From contig JBGTBQ010000015.1 of assembly GCA_041749275.1 (NCBI GenBank), forward strand, positions 1 to 53,037: DNA of 53,037 bases. The letters run 5' to 3'. This stretch comes from JBGTBQ01 sp041749275. GTDB lineage: Bacteria; Acidobacteriota; Blastocatellia; Pyrinomonadales; Pyrinomonadaceae. Positions 33,043 through 41,984 of the stretch are shown here, in pieces (within the stretch, counting starts at the first letter, position 1; each line of letters starts with the position of its first letter). The position numbers and the translations under genes are program-made. The notes beneath the pieces are model-generated. The model saw only the letters and a list, made by a program, of their open reading frames with translations, made no database searches and had not been told where the DNA came from.

Positions 33043-34892
33043 GAGTTGTTCGCCATCAACGGCAGGTCAATCGTGAAGCTCGTGCCCTCGCCGGTGCGGC
33101 TCTCGACGGCGATGCGCCCGCCGTGCTGCTCGACGATCTGTTTGGCGATGGCGAGGCCGAGACCGGTGCCGCGCCGTTTGGTGGTGAAGAACGGCTCGAA
33201 GATATGCGCGCGGGTCTGCTCGTCCATGCCGGCGCCCTGATCGGAGATGATGACGCGGGCGAAGGGGGCGAGGCCGCCCCCTTCGCCGTTGTGGCCGCGC
33301 GGCGCGCTGGCCTTCACGATCTCGGTCGTGATTCGGATGGGCATCGCTTCGCCGCCCGCGTCCACGGCATTGGTGACAAGGTTAACGAAGACCTGCCGGA
33401 GTTGGTCGTCGTCCCACTCTCCGCGGAGCGGCTCCGCTGCGTAGTGCTTCTCGATGGGCGTGTGCTTCTCACTGAGACGTTCGAAGATGAGTTCGAGGCT
33501 CCCTTCCAGAATTTGGTGCAGGTCAACCTCCGAGATCGTCAGGCGTCTTGTGCGAGAGAACTGCGTCACGTCGAGCGTGAGCCGCGAGAGGTGCTCGATG
33601 CCGCGCTCGACGAGGTCTATGGTGTTGATGGCCTCGCGGTCGCCCGTCATGTCACGGAGCATGGCGACGCCGAGGCGAATACTCCCCAAAGGATTTTTTA
33701 TCTCGTGCGCGATCTGCGCCGCCGACTGTCCGACCGCCGCGAGCGCCTCCTGCTGCCTTAGCTCCTGCTCGGCCTCCGCGGCCTCCGTCACGTCCACCAT
33801 CGTCAGGAGCTGCCCCGTCTCGCCTTCAATCTCCAGCGGCGAAGAGTAGACATCGAACGCGCGCTCTTTGCCTGCCGCGCCCCGCCCCATCTTCCAGCGC
33901 CCGCGATAGGTCGCCCGCTCGACCCGCGATGAGGTCGCCGCCGCGAGCAGCTTCATGCCATCGGCGTTGGTGAAGTCGTCGTGGATGGAGATGCCCGGTT
34001 GCGCGCGCGGGAAGACCTCGAAGAAGGCGGCGTTGGCGCTGCGGATGCGGTCTTCGCGGTCAATCGCCGCGATGGCGCTGACCATCCCTTCGAGCATCTG
34101 CGCGCTGAACTGCCGCTCCTGCCGGAGCGCGTTGTAGCCGCGCCGCATCTGTCGGAAGCGGCGCAAGACCTCGAAGGTGGTGGCGAAGGCGACAATGACG
34201 CCGGTCAACGCGGCGAGCAGTTGCAGGAACTTTACTTCGCGCTGTAAGTGTTTGAGCGCGCCGTCACGATTGCGGGTGATGACACGGCTCTCTTCGCTGG
34301 CTTCGTCGAAGAGCGCTCTCAGCGCCGCGTCGAGTTTACGAAAGGATTCAAAGCCTTCGATTGAATAAACGCGGAGGTCTTTCGTGATTTCGACATACTC
34401 CACGACGCTCCCGCGCACGGCGTTCTTTTGCTTCTCGTCCCTGAGCGGGAGAGCGTCATAGAGCGGCAGGAGCTTTTCGACCTCCCCGCGCGCGTTTCGT
34501 AGGCGCAGGTTCGTGGGGGGCTGTATGACGCCCCCCGTTCCCGCTTCGACCTGACTGCGGATGCGCGCCTCCGCGTCCAGATTCCGCAATGCGAGTTGCA
34601 GGTCGAGCAGGCGCTTCACGGTTTCCGACAGCCGACGCTCTTCACTCTCGGTGCTGTATCTGACCTCTTCGAGTTTCCGGCCACTCAACACTCCGAGGCC
34701 AATGACCAGACCGATGAGCAGCGCGAAGCCGACCAGCAGAGGAAACAACGCCTTCCACAGCGTTCCGCGCTCGAACCCGCCGCCGGAGGCGGACGCACGG
34801 GCGCGCAATGCCTTCATGCGCGCCCGCCCGAAAGGCTCGCCCGCTCCGCCGCCATCGGCCCCACCGCGCTCTTTATCGTCCTCTTCCGGCAT
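33039..34892 (-). CDS. Membrane PAS histidine kinase
   Basis: About 617 residues. Two transmembrane helices (~45-68 and ~220-240) bracket a ~150-residue helical periplasmic domain; a PAS domain (~260-375), HisKA with H in I-A-H-E-I-K-N-P-L-G-S near 400, and an ATPase domain (V-T-N-A-V-D, D-Q-G-A-G-M, G-T-G-L-G-L) follow. It is NtrB/AtoS-like, the class that often partners a sigma-54 activator, but no such regulator is in the window. The TAG stop is inside the end of the family-2 MITE. ATG 34892 chosen; a TTG at 34901 is possible. Confidence 0.92.
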   Translation of the reverse strand: MPEEDDKERGGADGGGAGEPFGRARMKALRARASASGGGFERGTLWKALFPLLVGFALLIGLVIGLGVLSGRKLEEVRYSTESEERRLSETVKRLLDLQLALRNLDAEARIRSQVEAGTGGVIQPPTNLRLRNARGEVEKLLPLYDALPLRDEKQKNAVRGSVVEYVEITKDLRVYSIEGFESFRKLDAALRALFDEASEESRVITRNRDGALKHLQREVKFLQLLAALTGVIVAFATTFEVLRRFRQMRRGYNALRQERQFSAQMLEGMVSAIAAIDREDRIRSANAAFFEVFPRAQPGISIHDDFTNADGMKLLAAATSSRVERATYRGRWKMGRGAAGKERAFDVYSSPLEIEGETGQLLTMVDVTEAAEAEQELRQQEALAAVGQSAAQIAHEIKNPLGSIRLGVAMLRDMTGDREAINTIDLVERGIEHLSRLTLDVTQFSRTRRLTISEVDLHQILEGSLELIFERLSEKHTPIEKHYAAEPLRGEWDDDQLRQVFVNLVTNAVDAGGEAMPIRITTEIVKASAPRGHNGEGGGLAPFARVIISDQGAGMDEQTRAHIFEPFFTTKRRGTGLGLAIAKQIVEQHGGRIAVESRTGEGTSFTIDLPLMANNS

Positions 34893-34963
34893 GGTTTGCA
34901 ATCGAGTTCAAAGTTCAAGCATCAATGCTAAACCGGATAGACTTTGAAACGTGAACTTGGACC

Positions 34964-37696
34964 TTATGTTTTCACTTCCATCCAGTTGCCGCCCGTCCCG
35001 ACTTCGACTTCGAGCGGCACGTCGAGGTCAACCGCCGTCTCCATCTCGCGCTTGAGGATGGCGGCGACGCGCTCGGCTTCCTGCATTGGCGCTTCGATAA
35101 GCAGCTCGTCGTGAACCTGCATGACCATTCGCGCTTGCAACTTTTCGCGCCGGAAGGCTTCATCAACCTTGAGCATGGCGATCTTGACGATGTCGCTCGA
35201 AGTACCTTGAATCGGCATGTTGATGGCCTCGCGCTCGGCGCGCGAGCGGACTTGATGGTTGCGGTCGTTAATGGCGGGGATGGGGCGGATGCGCCCGTAG
35301 AGCGAGCGCACGACGCCTGTCTCGCGCGTCTTTTCCGGCACCTCGTCCATGAAGCGGCGGACGCCGGTGTAGGTCGCGTAATAGTCCTCGATGACCTGCT
35401 TCGCCTCTTTGCGTGAGATGCCGACGCGCTCGGAGAGGCCGAACGGCTCGACGGCGTAGGCGATGGCGAAGTTGACGATTTTGGCGAAGCGCCGTTTCTC
35501 TTTCAGCTCCTCTTTCGTCCGCGCGCCGAAGACGAGGCGGGCCGTGCGCTCGTGGATGTCCTCGCCCTTCTGGAAGGCTTCGAGCATGTGCTCGTCCTTC
35601 GTGATGTGTGCGAGCAGGCGCAGTTCGAGCTGCGAGTAGTCCGCCGCGACGAAGACGTTCCCGGCGTCGGGAACGAAGGCGCGGCGGATGCGGCGACCGA
35701 GTTCGGTGCGAATCGGGATGTTCTGTAAGTTTGGATTAGTGGAGGACAATCTTCCGGTCGCCGTCACCGTCTGATTCAGTTCCGAGTGGATGCGCCCGTC
35801 CGCGCCGACGAGCGCGGGCAGCGCATCCGTGTAGGTCGCCTTGAGCTTGTCGAGTTCACGGTACTCGATGATGAGGCGCGGCAGTTCGTACTGTTGCGCC
35901 AGCTCATCGAGCACGGCGCGGTTGGTCGAGACCTGTCCGGTCGCCGTCTTGCGATTCGTGCTGATGTTCAGCTCCTGCAAAACTTCGCCGACCTGCTTCG
36001 GCGAGTTGATCTTGAATTCGCGCCCGGCCTCTTGGTAAATCCGCGCGGTCAGCTTCTCAAGCTCCGCGCCGAAGAAGGCGGACAACTCGCCGAGCACGGT
36101 GGTGTCCACGCGCAGGCCCGCGCTTTCCATGCGATGCAACAGCGGGGCGAGCGGGATTTCAATCTCGTTGTAAATAGATTCGAGTCCCTGTTCGAGGATG
36201 CGACCATGAAGCACGTCCGCCGTCTGCGCGGTGAAGTCGGCGGCTTCGGCGGTGCGCCAGTCGCTCTCGCTCCAGCCCTCTTCGCGCGGCTCCGTCCAGC
36301 CATCGTCGCCGGCAGCTTCGCGCACGAGATCGCCGAGGTCGTAGCGCGTGCGCGTCGGGTCGAGCAGATAGGCGGCGAGGAGCGTGTCGTCCGTCACGCC
36401 CTCGATCTCGACGCCAATGATTTCGAGCAAAGCGGTTGCGCGCTTTAGGTCATGGACGGACTTTGACAGCAGACCGTTCGACAGCACATCGCGCAGCATC
36501 GAAGCGGCCTGCTCGCTTCCGCCCTCGAACTCGTCGAACTTGATGAAGTGCGAGGTGTGCGGCGCGTAGGAGATGGCGAGACCGGCGGGCTGCGCCGCTT
36601 CATGCACGGACGCCTGTTGTCCCGCGCCGGCGGGCGTCGAATCGGCGACGGCGAAAGCCCAGTGGTCTACGTCCCACAGTTTCCGCACCAACGTCTCAAG
36701 CTCCGAGATTTGCTTTATCCGTTTGTAGTTCTTCGTCGCGCCCACGGCCTCCACCTGCGAGGCCGCGTCGGCGAACTCGCGCGTGAGCGTCTGAAATTCA
36801 AGCTCGCGGAAAAGCTGGTAGGCGGCGGCGCGGTCGGGCGGACGCGAGCGCAACTTTTCAAGATCGAGCTTGAGGTTAACATCCGTCTTGATTGTCGCCA
36901 GCTCTTTCGACTGAAGAATCAACTCCGCATTGTCGCGCAGGGATTCACGGTAAGTCTTGTGTTTGACCTCCTCCCAACTCTTCAGCGCGTTTTCGATGGA
37001 GCCGAACTGTTTGACGATTTGCACCGCGCCTTTGGCTCCGATACCGGGCGCGCCGGGGATGTTATCCACCGAGTCGCCCATCAGTCCGAGCAGGTCAATC
37101 ATCTGAGACGGCGTCACGCCGAAACGCGCCTCGACCCACGCCTCGTCGCACCACTCGACCGGCGGCGCAGGCTCCTTGCGCTTCACGTTCTGCGAGTTGT
37201 GGCGCATGCAGACGATGAAAGGATCACGCACTAACTGTGTCATGTCCTTGTCGTTCGAGACGATGATGGCCTGCAAGCCCGCTTCCGCCGCCTGCAAGGC
37301 GAGCGCGCCGATTACGTCGTCGGCCTCGAAGCCGGGCGCATTGAGGATGGGGATGTTGAAAGCCTCGCAGACGCGGACGATGTACGGAATCTGCGAGAGC
37401 AACTCATCGGGCGGCGCGGCGCGGTTCGCCTTGTAGCTGTCGCTCAACTCATGGCGGAAGGTCTTCTCGCCCGACTCGAAGACGGCGGCGATGTAGTGCG
37501 GCTGCTCGTCGGCGAGGAGTTTTCTGAGCATGCTCGTAAAGACGAAGACCGCCTGCGTGACCTGCCCCTGACTGTTCTTCAAAGGCTCGGTGCGCGCGCC
37601 CATCGGTGCGAAGTAGGCGCGGAAGATGTGCGAGAAGGAGTCTATCAGAAAGACCCGTTCAGTCGGCTCCGGCAGCGTGGATTTTTTCGGCGGCAT
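34964..37696 (-). CDS. polA: DNA polymerase I
   Basis: 910 residues, three domains. The 5'-nuclease (~1-295) keeps its acidic sites (P-G-F-E-A-D-D, S-N-D-K-D-M, G-D-S-V-D-N-I-P-G-A-P-G-I-G). The 3'-5' exonuclease domain has lost its acidic residues (no D-x-E in the first motif; H-D-L-K-R-A and F-T-A-Q-T-A-D at the second and third). The polymerase domain has motif A (A-A-D-Y-S-Q-L-E-L-R), an O-helix R-F-A-K-I-V-N-F-A-I-A-Y-A and motif C (Q-V-H-D-E-L). It repairs gaps and removes RNA primers but probably cannot proofread. Confidence 0.96.
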   Translation of the reverse strand: MPPKKSTLPEPTERVFLIDSFSHIFRAYFAPMGARTEPLKNSQGQVTQAVFVFTSMLRKLLADEQPHYIAAVFESGEKTFRHELSDSYKANRAAPPDELLSQIPYIVRVCEAFNIPILNAPGFEADDVIGALALQAAEAGLQAIIVSNDKDMTQLVRDPFIVCMRHNSQNVKRKEPAPPVEWCDEAWVEARFGVTPSQMIDLLGLMGDSVDNIPGAPGIGAKGAVQIVKQFGSIENALKSWEEVKHKTYRESLRDNAELILQSKELATIKTDVNLKLDLEKLRSRPPDRAAAYQLFRELEFQTLTREFADAASQVEAVGATKNYKRIKQISELETLVRKLWDVDHWAFAVADSTPAGAGQQASVHEAAQPAGLAISYAPHTSHFIKFDEFEGGSEQAASMLRDVLSNGLLSKSVHDLKRATALLEIIGVEIEGVTDDTLLAAYLLDPTRTRYDLGDLVREAAGDDGWTEPREEGWSESDWRTAEAADFTAQTADVLHGRILEQGLESIYNEIEIPLAPLLHRMESAGLRVDTTVLGELSAFFGAELEKLTARIYQEAGREFKINSPKQVGEVLQELNISTNRKTATGQVSTNRAVLDELAQQYELPRLIIEYRELDKLKATYTDALPALVGADGRIHSELNQTVTATGRLSSTNPNLQNIPIRTELGRRIRRAFVPDAGNVFVAADYSQLELRLLAHITKDEHMLEAFQKGEDIHERTARLVFGARTKEELKEKRRFAKIVNFAIAYAVEPFGLSERVGISRKEAKQVIEDYYATYTGVRRFMDEVPEKTRETGVVRSLYGRIRPIPAINDRNHQVRSRAEREAINMPIQGTSSDIVKIAMLKVDEAFRREKLQARMVMQVHDELLIEAPMQEAERVAAILKREMETAVDLDVPLEVEVGTGGNWMEVKT

Positions 37697-38204
37697 GTTG
37701 CTTCGATGATAAGTAAAGCATCGGCGGGTGACAAGTTAGCGTGCGTACTGGTGACGGGATCAAAGTCAGACGGGGCGACGAGGGGATGGGGCGATAGGAA
37801 GACCGCAGCCGCGTCGTCAAAATTCTCCCCGCCTCCCCGTCCCCTCGTCGCTCCGCCCTGCGTCATCAATCTTCGGCGGCTTTTCGATGAGGTGGTCAAA
37901 GCGGCGGCGCAAAGCGCTCATCGCATCGTGGCCTCATCTACTATGACAAAAGTCTTGGGCTGTGTCATCCACTTCGTCCCGGCAGTCGCGCCATCGAATT
38001 TACGGCAATGACGATGGGTGGCATGGATGCCACTACGTGCTCGCAGCGTGTCGCATATTCGCCACAACTTCATGCCGTGCGCCATGAAAAGTATATTAGA
38101 TAATGCACCCGCGCCGCGGCACAGGCTTTGCCCCTGTTTTGAACGTTCTCAACAATTGCGCGGTCTATACGGCGCGCTGAAAGCGAAAGGTTCATGGCCT
38201 CGTT
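37697..38204. other. Divergent intergenic region polA / lpxC
   Basis: 508 bp with no supported gene. It holds the imperfect inverted repeat at 37772-37858 and should contain both divergent promoters. The lpxC ribosome site GAAAGG lies at 38185-38190. Low-complexity runs suggest decayed repeats. Confidence 0.5.
37772..37858. repeat. Imperfect inverted repeat upstream of polA
   Basis: The left arm (GCGACGAGGGGATGGGG, 37775-37791) pairs with the right arm (CCCCGTCCCCTCGTCGC, about 37835-37851) with a single G-T pair. The arms show loose 7-bp spacing like the heptamer arrays elsewhere. Confidence 0.6.
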
Positions 38205-39092
38205 TTGATAAAACAGACGACACTCGCCACGCCCGTCGAGACGACCGGCCTCGGTTTGCACACGGCGGTTCCAGTCCACCTCCGGCTGGTTCCGGCGCCG
38301 CCCGACACCGGCTACGTTTTTCTCCGAACAGACCTCGACGACTTCGAGATTCCCGCCTCGGTCGAGTGCATCTCGCATTGCAGTTATGCGACGACGCTGA
38401 TGCGGACGGGCGTCATGCTCAACACGGTCGAGCACTTGCTCTCGGCCCTGCGCGGGTGCGGCGTGGACAATTGCTACATCGAAGTTGACAACCTTGAGCT
38501 GCCCATCATGGACGGCTCGTCGGAAATCTTCGTCCATCTGATCGAGCGCGCGGGGGTGGCCGAGCAACCGGCGACGCGTCGGGCCTTGCGCGTGCGCGAA
38601 CGCGTCGTGGTCGAACAGGGGGAGCGTCGCATCTCGGTCGAGCCGCATGAAGGCTACGAGATAGACTGCACGATTGACTTCAAACATCCGCTCGTCGGCG
38701 TCCAGCACATGCGCTTCGACGCGCTCGACACAGAGAGCTTCGTGCGCGAGATTTCGCCCGCGCGCACCTTCGGCTTCACGGAAGAGATCGAGGCGCTCCG
38801 GCAAGCCAACCTGATTCGCGGCGGCTCACTCGACAACGCCATCGTGCTCACGCCCGGCGGGATGCTCAACGAGACGCCCCTGCGCTGGCGCGATGAGTTC
38901 GTGCGCCACAAGATTCTCGACATCGTCGGCGACCTTGCGCTCCTCGGTATGCCGCCCCTCGGCCTCGTCACCGCCGAGCGCAGCGGCCACATCCTCCACG
39001 CCGCGCTCATGTCGAAACTCCTCCGCACCGATGCGGCGTGGGAGATCGTTGACATGCCGGTCGGCGCCAGCATCCTCGCCGCCGCAAGGTGA
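38205..39092 (+). CDS. lpxC: LpxC UDP-3-O-acyl-GlcNAc deacetylase
   Basis: 295 residues, the usual length. It starts M-I-K-Q-T-T-L and has T-G-L-G-L-H-T (~14-20), the zinc motif T-V-E-H-L-L-S-A-L (H near 78), H-K-I-L-D-I-V-G-D-L (H and D ligands near 233-237) and S-G-H near 258. LpxC performs the committed step of lipid A synthesis, so the cell makes LPS. The start is TTG: the N-terminus matches the family exactly there, and the nearby ATG at 38194 is in another frame with an early stop. Confidence 0.95.
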   Translation: MIKQTTLATPVETTGLGLHTAVPVHLRLVPAPPDTGYVFLRTDLDDFEIPASVECISHCSYATTLMRTGVMLNTVEHLLSALRGCGVDNCYIEVDNLELPIMDGSSEIFVHLIERAGVAEQPATRRALRVRERVVVEQGERRISVEPHEGYEIDCTIDFKHPLVGVQHMRFDALDTESFVREISPARTFGFTEEIEALRQANLIRGGSLDNAIVLTPGGMLNETPLRWRDEFVRHKILDIVGDLALLGMPPLGLVTAERSGHILHAALMSKLLRTDAAWEIVDMPVGASILAAAR

Positions 39093-39133
39093 AAGAAAGT
39101 AAGTGGTGAGCGGCGCGCGGTAAACAGTGGAAG

Positions 39134-39175
39134 AAAGAAAGAGGCTTGAGCTTTGAAACTCAAGCCTCTTTCTTT
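39134..39175. terminator. Bidirectional terminator after lpxC
   Basis: A perfect 17-bp inverted repeat (arm ending AGAGGCTTGAG, 8-base loop) with A-rich and T-rich outer stem ends, so it works on both strands. It lies between the convergent lpxC and the minus-strand gene at 39196. A wider outer repeat (GGTAAACAGT / ACTGTTTACC) flanks it. Confidence 0.85.
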
Positions 39176-39195
39176 ATCCGCTTACTGTTTACCGA

Positions 39196-39903
39196 TCAAT
39201 CCGTCCGCACAATCTCGTAAATGATTCGCAGCCGCAACTCTTTGCCCGCGACTTCGTGACGCACCTCCTTCGCGCGCAGGCGCAAGGCCCCGCGCGCGGC
39301 GGGCAGGTTCGCGCCGAGTTGCTCCGCGCGCAGAATCTCGACCGGGTTCACGCGGCTGTCAATCGCGTCCTGCACGAGTCCCGTCAGCCCGCCGCCCATC
39401 ACCGACGGCACGTTCTTCAGATTCAACTCGCGGATGCGGAGGCGCGCGTTGAGCGTCTGCTTCGCCGCGTCGAATTCGAGGTCGAAGGCAGTGTCGGCCC
39501 AGCCCTCGAAGTTGATGCAGCCGAACAACGGCGGTTCGTAGGTGCCGCGGAAGGCGACCGGCGCCGTGATGCGTCCGTCAACGAAGCGGACAGACGTGCG
39601 CGTGCCCTTCGACTCCGGCAGCAGCGACACCTCGTCCGCGCAAGTTTTGCCGCCCTGTTCGCCGCCGCGCGACAGCTTGTAGGTCGGCGGCGCGGGCTGC
39701 GCCGCAATCGCTTCGAGGATGGAGCTAAGTAGTTGCTCGTTCAGCACGACGACGACTTCGCCGGCAGGCGTCACGCGCTCCTTACGCGCCTCGACGCCCG
39801 CCGACGCAACGACCGTCCCCGATATCGCCCCCGCACACACAAACACCCAGACCGTAACAACCACGGCCAGCGCCCTCACCCCTCGCCACTCGATGAACTT
39901 CAT
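39196..39903 (-). CDS. Exported protein of unknown function
   Basis: 235 residues with a signal peptide (hydrophobic ~12-33) and GGAGG before the ATG. The rest is predicted beta-rich with alternating polar and hydrophobic residues, and two cysteines (in T-C-A-D and F-G-C-I-N) that could form a disulfide. I do not recognise the family. The closing part (G-L-T-G-L-V-Q-D-A-I-D, then L-R-L-R-I-I-Y-E-I) loosely recalls lipid-binding or BPI-like periplasmic proteins, but this is weak. It sits between lpxC and kdsD, so an envelope role is possible. Confidence 0.8.
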   Translation of the reverse strand: MKFIEWRGVRALAVVVTVWVFVCAGAISGTVVASAGVEARKERVTPAGEVVVVLNEQLLSSILEAIAAQPAPPTYKLSRGGEQGGKTCADEVSLLPESKGTRTSVRFVDGRITAPVAFRGTYEPPLFGCINFEGWADTAFDLEFDAAKQTLNARLRIRELNLKNVPSVMGGGLTGLVQDAIDSRVNPVEILRAEQLGANLPAARGALRLRAKEVRHEVAGKELRLRIIYEIVRTD

Positions 39904-39927
39904 TCAACCTCCATAGCTAACAGATAA

Positions 39928-40014
39928 AGGATGAGGGATGAAGGATGAGGGATGATGTTAAAGCCACTGGCTAAATTCTTCCCTCATCCCTCATCCTTCA
40001 TCCTTCATCCCTTC
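39928..40014. repeat. Inverted heptamer arrays after kdsD
   Basis: Left array 39928-39955 (AGGATGA, GGGATGA, AGGATGA, GGGATGA) and right array 39980-40014 (TCCCTCA twice, TCCTTCA twice, TCCCTTC). They are almost fully complementary and can form a ~28-bp hairpin with a 24-base loop, ending at the kdsD stop. Confidence 0.85.
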
Positions 40015-40995
40015 CTAAAGCCCGCTTCTGATGATGTCATGCACGCGCAAAAGTCCCGCGCAGCGCCCGTCTTCTTCGACGACGGGGAGGACGGAGATTT
40101 GCGATGGGCGGTCTTCCATCAGTCGGAGCGCCGCGTGCGCCAGCATGTCGGGCGAGACGACGACCGGGTTCGGCGTCATCATCTCGCCGCCCCTCAGCTT
40201 GTCGAGGTCAGCCGTCTTCACCTTCTGCAACGAACGCCGCACGTCGCCGTCCGTGATAACGCCGGTGAGATGCCCGCGCGCGTCCACCACGTTGACCGCG
40301 CCGAGTCCGCCGCGGCTAATCGCCTGCACGACTTCGAGCAGAGTGGCCTCGGCCTTCACCGTCGGATTCTCCGCGCCGCCGTGCATGAGGTCAGAGACTT
40401 TGAGCGTGAGCCGCTTGCCGAGCCGCCCGCCCGGATGATTGAGCGCGAAATCTTCGGGCGTCAGTTGCTTGACCTGCATCAACGTCATCGCCAGCGCGTC
40501 GCCGACCGCGAGCGCTACGGTCGTGCTCGTCGTCGGCGCAAGTCCCAAAGGGCACGCCTCCTGCTCGACCGAAGCATCGAGCATTACATCCGCGCGGCGC
40601 GCGAGCGTCGAAGAGAGATTCCCGACGATGGCGATGAGCGGCGCTCCTCGATGTTGCAGGTGCGGGAGCAGCTCCACGATCTCGGCGGTCTCGCCGCTGT
40701 TGCTGAGGATCAGTAGAACATCGTCGCCCGTGACGATGCCGACGCCGCCGTGCAGCGCGTCCGAAGGGTGCAGGAAGACGCCGAAGGTGCCCGTGCTGGT
40801 CAGGGTCGCCGCGATTTTCTGCGCGATCTGACCCGACTTGCCGACGCCAATCACGACGACCTTGCCCCGGCAAGCGGCGAGCAGCTCGATGGCGCGCTCG
40901 ACCTCGCGCGCGTCGAGCCGCGCGGCGGTTTCGGTGATGGCCCCGGCTTCCATGTTGAGCAGGCACACGACCTGCTCGAAGTAGTTGTTTTCCAT
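40015..40995 (-). CDS. kdsD: D-arabinose 5-phosphate isomerase (KdsD/KpsF/GutQ)
   Basis: 326 residues: SIS sugar-isomerase domain (~35-175; G-V-G-K-S-G, S-N-S-G-E-T, T-T-S-T-T) and two CBS repeats (~200-325; G-V-I-T-D-G-D-V-R-R is clear). The conserved E-D-F-A-L-N-H-P-G-G-R-L-G-K link is diagnostic. It makes arabinose 5-phosphate for Kdo in LPS, in keeping with lpxC nearby. It is divergent from the DUF47 gene. Confidence 0.95.
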   Translation of the reverse strand: MENNYFEQVVCLLNMEAGAITETAARLDAREVERAIELLAACRGKVVVIGVGKSGQIAQKIAATLTSTGTFGVFLHPSDALHGGVGIVTGDDVLLILSNSGETAEIVELLPHLQHRGAPLIAIVGNLSSTLARRADVMLDASVEQEACPLGLAPTTSTTVALAVGDALAMTLMQVKQLTPEDFALNHPGGRLGKRLTLKVSDLMHGGAENPTVKAEATLLEVVQAISRGGLGAVNVVDARGHLTGVITDGDVRRSLQKVKTADLDKLRGGEMMTPNPVVVSPDMLAHAALRLMEDRPSQISVLPVVEEDGRCAGLLRVHDIIRSGL

Positions 40996-41010
40996 GCTCT
41001 TCAGGAAAAG

Positions 41011-41039
41011 AGGTCAGTACCGCCCGCGGCAACTGACCT
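41011..41039. repeat. Short remnant of the palindromic family
   Basis: AGGTCAGT, 13 bases, ACTGACCT. The left half and loop (GTCAGTACCGCCCGCGG) match the 73-bp palindrome at 32813 with one change, so this looks like a shortened copy upstream of kdsD. Confidence 0.55.
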
Positions 41040-41255
41040 GTTCGCAAGCTTGAAGCAGAGACGTTTCAACGCGAAAGCATACGACGCGGCGCCTTCACCG
41101 GACAACCCGCCGCGACTGCCGCCCCTCGGCGACGCGGCTTGCGGCTCACCGTCTATCCATCTCGCGTTCAGACGGCGTATAGACAACCTCATCCCATTCG
41201 ACTATAGTTCGGCTCTGCTTATTTTTAGAATCCCAGACGCGGAGACGCCTCGTAC

Positions 41256-41879
41256 ATGGCACGCTTCAGCCTGATTCCGAAGGAAGAGCAGTATTTCGCG
41301 CTGTTCCGCCAGATGACCTCCTACATCTACGACGCGGCGCGGGCGCTCGTTGAGTTGCTCGAAGACCGGAGCGGCGACTACGCAGGCCACGTCGCCGGCA
41401 TCAAGTCCATCGAGCACGCCTGTGACGAGTTGACGCACACCATCTCCACCAAACTCAACTCGTCCTTCATCACACCCTTTGACCGCGAAGATATTTATCT
41501 GCTGTCGAGCGCGCTCGACGACGTGGTTGATTTGATTGACGACGCGGCGCGCGCCATGCTCATCTACAACGTCCGCGAGAGCACCGACTACGCGCGCCGC
41601 TTCGGCGACGTGATACAGCGCATGGCCGTCCAGCTCCACGAGGTTGTCTCGACGCTCGAACGCCCCGCCAGTATCGCCCCGCGGCTCGTCGAGATGCACC
41701 GTCTGGAGAACGAGGGCGACGACGTTTACCACGCGGCCATCGCCGCCCTGTTCAGAGACTCCTCCGACCCGTTCTACGTCATCAAGTGGAAAGATATCTA
41801 CGAAAAGATGGAAGCGGCGGTTGATCGCTGCGAATCCGTCGCTCACATCATCGAGAGCATCATTATTAAACACGCATGA
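41256..41879 (+). CDS. DUF47 (PhoU-like) phosphate transport accessory protein
   Basis: 207 residues, all helical, PhoU-like, with acidic metal-binding patches (L-D-D-V-V-D-L-I-D-D-A near 85 and E-N-E-G-D-D near 145). DUF47 proteins are encoded next to PiT transporters and probably regulate them; that is exactly the arrangement here. The mRNA to the pit gene passes through a strong heptamer hairpin. Confidence 0.92.
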   Translation: MARFSLIPKEEQYFALFRQMTSYIYDAARALVELLEDRSGDYAGHVAGIKSIEHACDELTHTISTKLNSSFITPFDREDIYLLSSALDDVVDLIDDAARAMLIYNVRESTDYARRFGDVIQRMAVQLHEVVSTLERPASIAPRLVEMHRLENEGDDVYHAAIAALFRDSSDPFYVIKWKDIYEKMEAAVDRCESVAHIIESIIIKHA

Positions 41880-41885
41880 AAGGAA

Positions 41886-41978
41886 GGGATGAGGGATGAG
41901 GGATGAGGGATGAAATAAGGCTATTCAACCGGCGTTGAGTTTTTCTTTTTCATCCCTCATCCCTCATCCCTCATCCCT
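41886..41978. repeat. Perfect inverted heptamer arrays between DUF47 and pit
   Basis: Four GGGATGA units (41886-41913) and four TCATCCC units (about 41951-41978), a perfect 28-bp inverted repeat around a ~37-bp loop. It lies inside a likely two-gene operon and ends just before the pit ATG. Confidence 0.9.
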
Positions 41979-41984
41979 CGTGCC

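Noticed and set aside
41886..41978. Heptamer arrays as a CRISPR array
   Set aside because: Units are 7 bp, directly adjacent, without spacers, and no cas genes are near.
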